From the NCBI GenBank assembly GCA_902625325.1, contig CACOAW010000002.1:1-64000 (forward strand): a stretch of DNA of 64,000 nucleotides. The letters are read 5' to 3'. Position 1 is the first letter of the stretch; the number at the start of each line of letters is the position of its first letter. Positions 58,764-64,000 of the stretch are shown in pieces. The DNA is from an uncultured Candidatus Poseidoniales archaeon (GTDB taxonomy: Archaea > Thermoplasmatota > Poseidoniia > Poseidoniales > Thalassarchaeaceae). Both the position numbers and the translations under genes were made by a program. The notes below the pieces were generated by a model that was given only the letters and a program-made list of their open reading frames with translations, made no database searches and was not told where the DNA came from.

Positions 58764-59375
58764 CTCTGCATCTCTCTTGCCTAGCGGAGTCCAAAGGACC
58801 TCTTCCTCGCCGGTGTTTTTTGCAATCCACCTTCCCATCACAAACAACCAGTCTGAGATTCTGTTAAGATAGCAAATAACCTCGTCCCTAACTGAACCAT
58901 CGCCCTCGACGCTTCTCAAATGACAAGCCTCCCTCTCTGCTCTTCTGGCAACGGTTCTTGCTACATGTAGGAATGCAACCGGAGCAGATCCCATGGGTAA
59001 GATGAAAGATGTTAGAGGCTGTAATTCCTTAATCCAAACATCCATTTCTTCAATCAGCCTATCACACTCGTTCATGCCGACCAGCACCATTTGCTCGGGC
59101 AGCTTCCCGGGACTACAGGCGCATTCCCCCCCTATGTCGAATAACTCCTGTTGAACTCTGTACAACGCTTCATCAGCCTCACCGGGGCGATGGAATCTTG
59201 TCACTCCGGGCATCCTACCAAACTCCATCCGTACTACGCCAATTTGCGAATTTAACTCGTCAATAGTGCCATAAAGCCCAACCCTGGGACTCTCTTTTCC
59301 GACCTTCTTTCCATCAAGAAGGGATGTCTCTCCACCATCCCCCGTTCCAGTGTGGACTCTCGTTATCCTGACCAT
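58758..59375 (-). CDS. Cob(I)alamin adenosyltransferase, PduO type
   Basis: HTGTGDGGETSLLDGKKVGKESPRVGLYGTIDELNSQIG, RTVARRAEREACHL, CYLNRISDWLFVMGRWI. Confidence 0.93.
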   Translation of the reverse strand: MVRITRVHTGTGDGGETSLLDGKKVGKESPRVGLYGTIDELNSQIGVVRMEFGRMPGVTRFHRPGEADEALYRVQQELFDIGGECACSPGKLPEQMVLVGMNECDRLIEEMDVWIKELQPLTSFILPMGSAPVAFLHVARTVARRAEREACHLRSVEGDGSVRDEVICYLNRISDWLFVMGRWIAKNTGEEEVLWTPLGKRDAES

Positions 59376-59409
59376 GTTGTTCCCAAGAGGTTCATGTTTT
59401 CAACAGTAC

Positions 59410-60120
59410 TCAGATTGGTTCTGAGTCTGACAGGCCTCTCTCTATTGCCTCAATCCAAGAACTATCAACGGTTTCCCAGCCGCCCAACTTTTCTAGTTCG
59501 ACTACGCATTCCTTTTCCTCCTCATGGTTGTTACTATGTCTATGAATAAGAATCAGAGCTGCGTAACTCATCGAGTTTATCCATTGATCTTCCATATCCC
59601 AAGATCTCTCAAAGTGCGCTATGGCACCGTTGGGGCCCTGAATCAAGCCTCTGTGAATCTGTCTAAGCCCCGATTTAGACCACGCGATTCCAGGGACACC
59701 GATTACCAGTCCTCTGAACGCGAGATACAATTCCAGTGTTATCATTGTGCTGGCAAGAAGAAAAGATCCAATCTGCTCTGCTTGATCTGCAACCTCCCAT
59801 CTAGAGGAAAGCAGACTAATACCTCCAATGCAAAACAGGACTCCTGCAAGAGGGGCGACAATCACATCGGTCTTCGTCAGACTCATATCTCTAATGCCAA
59901 AAACAATGAATACTCCACCCAGAAATACCGAAATCGAAGCTGGGAGATCTTCTCCGGATTCCTCTGGACTTGTGCTAGCAATCCACAGTATCAGAGCCCC
60001 TGAAAACAGGAACATAGAGAATCTATACCCCTTTTCAGGAAAGGGCTGAAGCCTGCTGAGGTAGTAGCAATAGGATCCTAAAACCAATAGAAGAGCTATC
60101 CAAAAAAACATTTCAATCAT
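59410..60120 (-). CDS. Membrane protein of unknown function
   Basis: Several hydrophobic segments in N-terminal two thirds; 236-aa ORF. Confidence 0.6.
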   Translation of the reverse strand: MIEMFFWIALLLVLGSYCYYLSRLQPFPEKGYRFSMFLFSGALILWIASTSPEESGEDLPASISVFLGGVFIVFGIRDMSLTKTDVIVAPLAGVLFCIGGISLLSSRWEVADQAEQIGSFLLASTMITLELYLAFRGLVIGVPGIAWSKSGLRQIHRGLIQGPNGAIAHFERSWDMEDQWINSMSYAALILIHRHSNNHEEEKECVVELEKLGGWETVDSSWIEAIERGLSDSEPI

Positions 60121-60442
60121 CTACCTTGCTGCCCCATCCTGCTTTCCAGAAGTCCTCATCGTCAAGTAAATCTGACCATTCTGAGTCTCCTGCCTCTAAG
60201 AGCATCATGGCCCTCCTTTCGAGTCCCTCCAGAAGTGCTTCGTCCACCTCTTTCTCAGAAAATGCCTTGCGCCATACTACTCTTAGGGACTCGACTTCTA
60301 ATTGGCCGGTCTCTCTGCTATCGAAACTCTTCTCGCAGATCTCCCTAAGATCTTGAATCCACATCTTCGAACTCCTTACATGCGGCTCGCTGTGGAGAAT
60401 CCTCTTTTTTCGGAAGGGCCACCATCCCATTGTAACGGGCAT
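60113..60442 (-). CDS. Small protein of unknown function
   Basis: 109-aa ORF overlapping the next gene's start by 8 nt; acidic/aromatic C-terminus. Confidence 0.5.
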   Translation of the reverse strand: MPVTMGWWPFRKKRILHSEPHVRSSKMWIQDLREICEKSFDSRETGQLEVESLRVVWRKAFSEKEVDEALLEGLERRAMMLLEAGDSEWSDLLDDEDFWKAGWGSKVDD

Positions 60443-60482
60443 ACGTCGAAGCCAGATGTCTTGATGCTTTGTGAACCACTAA

Positions 60483-60941
60483 GTGCAAAAGCCTGCACGA
60501 GACAATGTGGGTCGTGTTGTCGTATACTTGGATAGCAATCCGAAGGATAGCGACATTGCATCCGTTATCAGAAGATATTTGGAGAGAGTCGAATCAAGAG
60601 GTATATCTATCGAGATATTCACATCCAAACGCGGAATCAAGAACTACGAATCAGAGCTTTCCAGATTGCCGGGAAGGCTAATCCTTCTAGATGAGGCGGG
60701 GGCTTCAATATCAAGTGACGGATTCGCCCAATGGCTAAATTCCGCTCATCTAGATAGCAATCCAACTAATCTAGCGGTGGGGCCCCCAGATGGATTCAGC
60801 GACGAATTCAAGCAGTCCGCCGACCAAATAATCTCTCTGTCAGACCTAACTCTTACCCATGAGATGGCTGCTGCCCTACTGATGGAGCAACTCTACAGGG
60901 CATCCGAAATCATACGTGGTTCGGCTTATCACAGAAATTGA
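60483..60941 (+). CDS. rlmH: RlmH-family SPOUT rRNA methyltransferase
   Basis: LILLDEAGASISSDGFAQWL, DQIISLSDLTLTHEMAAALLMEQLYRASEIIRGSAYHRN match the RlmH C-terminal signature. Confidence 0.83.
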   Translation: MQKPARDNVGRVVVYLDSNPKDSDIASVIRRYLERVESRGISIEIFTSKRGIKNYESELSRLPGRLILLDEAGASISSDGFAQWLNSAHLDSNPTNLAVGPPDGFSDEFKQSADQIISLSDLTLTHEMAAALLMEQLYRASEIIRGSAYHRN

Positions 60942-61056
60942 AAATCCCAGATGATACATCGGGGCTGCTGTGATACCCAAACCACCATACCGTGCCATCC
61001 ATTGATAAGCACACAGAATCAGGCCATTACCTGCCCGAGGGTAAGCAGTGATTTGT

Positions 61057-64000
61057 ATGAACGTCAAACTAGAGAGAAAGACACAGAAGAAAATAATCCC
61101 AGCATTTTCAATGATAGCGATAATGCTACTCAGTCCTCAGATATCACTGCTACTGAATACTGACGATTCTCCAGAGAAAGGCAGCCGCGTCGAACCTCCC
61201 AAAAGAACAGCATATCAACAATTGGAACAACTTGGTGGATCAGTCCAGGGTGGGAATCAAAATTCTCCATCCATGATGAGCCAATTCCAGACCGCAGCGT
61301 ATCAAGACCCATTCTACAACGATCCCGCTGCACTCTACGGCAAGGTATCAGATCCATCCGCCCTGGCACTCGACCCGATGTACGGATTCTTTCTCGAAGA
61401 GACGAACACAGATGATCACGATAACGATGGTATTGACGATTTGAATGATCTAGATGATGACAATGATGGAATCAACGATCTTATCGAGCGATTCGATGGT
61501 TGCTTTGGAACAGATCCTCTTGACCACGATAATGATGGCGTTAGGGACGAGTTCGACTGGGATGACGACAATGATGGTATACTGGAGGGCCCAATCGACT
61601 ACGATCAGGGAAACGACCCGTGGAATGTGACTTCAGACAGGTATGTAGAGCCCTTGACCAAACACCCTTGGACAGGGGATGAGGTTGGCTTCAATTACTT
61701 AGTAGACCAGAACCCAATGGATCACGATAATGACGGAATCACCGATGAGGACGTAGATGGATCGGGTCGCGGATCATACGATGAGGATGACGATAACGAC
61801 GGCAGAATCGATCAGTTCGTTTGGCCCTGTGATTTCGATTCAGACGGAATACAGGATTACTTCGACGATGACGATGACAACGATGGCGTATCAGACATCT
61901 CAGACATACACCCATGGGACCCCCTGCAGAATTCGTCTATCGAAACCGCACCCGATATACTGTGGGACTCTTGGGTCAGGTGGGATCCTGAGGATTACGG
62001 AGAGTATGTCGACGGACTGGACTACGTCGCCCTTCACGCCCTGGAGCACCCCAGAGAACAGGCTTTCTCGGAGATAGTGGACGGCGACCTCGATGGAGAT
62101 GGAATTCCAAACTTCCTTGATCCCGACAACGACAACGATGGGGCCCCCGATTCCTCAGACACCGATGACGACAATGATGGTCTGGCGGACATGTACGATG
62201 TAGACGACGACAATGACGGTATACCCGACTCATGCAGGCAGTTGGATACGAATGGAGATGGCCAAGGAGACTATCCTTCACAGGCATTCAACGGCGCTGT
62301 AGTGGCCATCCAAGTACCCGGAACAGACTGTGAAATAGACTATGACGGGGATTTGGATGATGATAGATTCAGAGCCATCGATGCAGATTACGACATGGTC
62401 TGGGACTGGATTGATCCCGATATGGGGGGTACAACAAATCCAGACAACCTGCAGGGGGGGTCTCAACCCTGGGACTTGGATGATGACGGAATCCCCAATG
62501 AGGAGGACCCATACCCGATGAACTCAACAGCCGAGGTAGCAACATGGGACTGTGCCAGCGTTGCTAACCCGAATCCTCAGGACCCTAGCGATAATTGCGT
62601 ACTTTGGCGGACGTCCTACACCGGATTCAACGACTGGGATGGCGATGGCCTGAACAACTGGGTCGACATGGATGACGACAACGACGGAATCCTGGATTGG
62701 CTGGACATAGACCCGGACTGCGACCTAGATAACGACGCAGATCTGCATGAGCTAAACGGCTCGATGTTCAGGGACGACGGAGCGAACGACATAGATACCG
62801 ACGTCGATGGAGACGGTCTCCAGAACGACGAGGACTGGGACGACGACAACGACGGCATCAATGATTTCTTCGATCCTGATGACGGGAACTGCGGTGTAGT
62901 GGACATAGACAACACGGACAACTTCTACGGCAATAGCTGGCCTCAGGGAGACGGAGATGCCATCGATGGATCGGAGGACGGAGATGCATATGTTGCAGTC
63001 CCAAACTACTACTGGAACCTAACTTGGGGATTCAACCCCTTCAATACAAACAACAGCTTCATGCTCGACTACAACGGATACGATCCAAACAACTTCGACG
63101 ACCCAAGTGGCATCATTCCTGAGATGTACTGGACTCTGATGATGAAGTGGAGCCCCTACAACGGTGACAACTTCTTCGATATCGACAGCGACGGGGACTC
63201 CCTGGTAAACGGAATAGACGTGGATCAGGACGGAGATGGGATGCCCGATTGGTGGGATCAAGACGAGGGCAACGACGGCGTTCTGGATGTCGATGACGTC
63301 AAGATGGGAGGTACCTTGGATGGCAACTCATGCGGCACGGTCATCCTATCCGCAACAACCGAGAGATTCTGCGGCCACATCTACGCTTTCCAATACAAGG
63401 CGCCTCTGCTTACTCCGACTCAATCAGGTGGCCAATCCTTCACTGTTCCATACAGCAGCAGGCCCGACTCTGAATGGGATGATGGTGCATATGATGGGAC
63501 AAACCACCCCACTGGAATGGGCAGTTGTGACAGCAACTGCTTCTGGTTCACATTCGATCCGACTAGCAACCCAACCCCTTCAGTTGCGTATACGTATAAC
63601 GACATCAAGAATAATAGAGATTTATGGATAGCTTACCTCGGAGTCACCGTCTTCGGATTCTTCCAGTGGACTTCGGACGCTAATAACAACTTCTTCCCCG
63701 ATGAGATTGCTGACGATCTCAACGATGACGTAGATCCGGACGTGGACTGCGGGCAGCCTATGCCGGAGGTATCGTGGACCCCAAGTTGCATGTACAACAA
63801 TACGAACGACTTGGACGATGACTGGGACATAGTCTACGATCACTTCGATGTGGACGATGACAATGACGGAATCTGGGATTATTTCGAGATCGACTCAAAC
63901 GATGATCTAGATGATGACTCAGGGATCGAGGAGCCATACTACTTCACCGGAAGCAATTGCGAGGACAATGACGACGACGGTCTGGATACAGACCCCGACG
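61057..64000 (+). CDS. Secreted Asp-rich protein with thrombospondin type-3-like DxDxDG calcium-binding repeats (3' truncated by window end)
   Basis: Manual translation from ATG 61057: MNVKLERKTQKKIIPAFSMIAIMLLSPQISLLL signal-like N-terminus, then many DDDNDGI/DxDGDGIP repeats, in frame to the end (EDNDDDGLDTDPD). Not in the ORF track, which lists only closed ORFs. Confidence 0.87.
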   Translation, partial: MNVKLERKTQKKIIPAFSMIAIMLLSPQISLLLNTDDSPEKGSRVEPPKRTAYQQLEQLGGSVQGGNQNSPSMMSQFQTAAYQDPFYNDPAALYGKVSDPSALALDPMYGFFLEETNTDDHDNDGIDDLNDLDDDNDGINDLIERFDGCFGTDPLDHDNDGVRDEFDWDDDNDGILEGPIDYDQGNDPWNVTSDRYVEPLTKHPWTGDEVGFNYLVDQNPMDHDNDGITDEDVDGSGRGSYDEDDDNDGRIDQFVWPCDFDSDGIQDYFDDDDDNDGVSDISDIHPWDPLQNSSIETAPDILWDSWVRWDPEDYGEYVDGLDYVALHALEHPREQAFSEIVDGDLDGDGIPNFLDPDNDNDGAPDSSDTDDDNDGLADMYDVDDDNDGIPDSCRQLDTNGDGQGDYPSQAFNGAVVAIQVPGTDCEIDYDGDLDDDRFRAIDADYDMVWDWIDPDMGGTTNPDNLQGGSQPWDLDDDGIPNEEDPYPMNSTAEVATWDCASVANPNPQDPSDNCVLWRTSYTGFNDWDGDGLNNWVDMDDDNDGILDWLDIDPDCDLDNDADLHELNGSMFRDDGANDIDTDVDGDGLQNDEDWDDDNDGINDFFDPDDGNCGVVDIDNTDNFYGNSWPQGDGDAIDGSEDGDAYVAVPNYYWNLTWGFNPFNTNNSFMLDYNGYDPNNFDDPSGIIPEMYWTLMMKWSPYNGDNFFDIDSDGDSLVNGIDVDQDGDGMPDWWDQDEGNDGVLDVDDVKMGGTLDGNSCGTVILSATTERFCGHIYAFQYKAPLLTPTQSGGQSFTVPYSSRPDSEWDDGAYDGTNHPTGMGSCDSNCFWFTFDPTSNPTPSVAYTYNDIKNNRDLWIAYLGVTVFGFFQWTSDANNNFFPDEIADDLNDDVDPDVDCGQPMPEVSWTPSCMYNNTNDLDDDWDIVYDHFDVDDDNDGIWDYFEIDSNDDLDDDSGIEEPYYFTGSNCEDNDDDGLDTDPD

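Noticed and set aside
60951-61163. Short plus-strand ORF MIHRGCCDTQ...
   Set aside because: Overlaps the start of the long Asp-rich ORF in another frame; no family features.
62616-62921. Ser-rich minus-strand ORF (MSVLSMSTTPQFPSSGSKKSLMPS...) and similar antisense ORFs across 61.7-63.8 kb
   Set aside because: These mirror the GAC/GAT-rich repeats of the plus-strand Asp-rich protein; low-complexity artefacts.
61057-64000. Repetitive GATGACGACAATGATGG-like units considered as CRISPR or tandem DNA repeats
   Set aside because: Spacing is irregular, repeats are imperfect, and all stay in one reading frame encoding DDDNDG motifs; they are protein repeats.
1-64000. Search for defence islands, prophage, IS elements, integrases or CRISPR arrays
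   Set aside because: No transposase, integrase, Cas or restriction-modification motif was seen in the translations, and no regularly spaced direct repeats were noticed.

Overview
The window looks like a gene-dense archaeal chromosome segment. Gene content (TFB, Topo VI A/B, Rpo12-like protein, ribosomal protein LX, prefoldin alpha, FtsY, diphthine synthase, GGGP synthase) suggests a marine euryarchaeon, possibly Marine Group II/Poseidoniales; this is inferred from composition only. I annotate about 50 protein genes and two tRNA genes (Asp-GTC, Arg-CCT), both with encoded CCA. I saw no CRISPR array, IS element, prophage or rRNA. Most genes are housekeeping. I did not find a clearly new multi-gene system. 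The observations most worth following up are: (1) an APS kinase fused to an HxGH nucleotidyltransferase beside CysQ, placed between LX and pfdA-ftsY; (2) a membrane-anchored receiver domain with all its phosphorylation residues replaced; (3) an aconitase-superfamily enzyme with the swivel domain at the N-terminus; (4) a ~1750-aa surface protein with a VWA-like domain apparently inserted in a beta-propeller; (5) archaeal GGGP synthase together with a bacterial-type acyltransferase and an OleC-like AMP ligase; (6) a clamp-loader-like ATPase with a degenerate active site; (7) a >980-aa Asp-rich secreted protein that runs off the window end and is missing from the ORF track; and (8) inverted repeats upstream of the purine permease and nrdJ genes. 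All family calls come from reading motifs in the translations; no searches were run.
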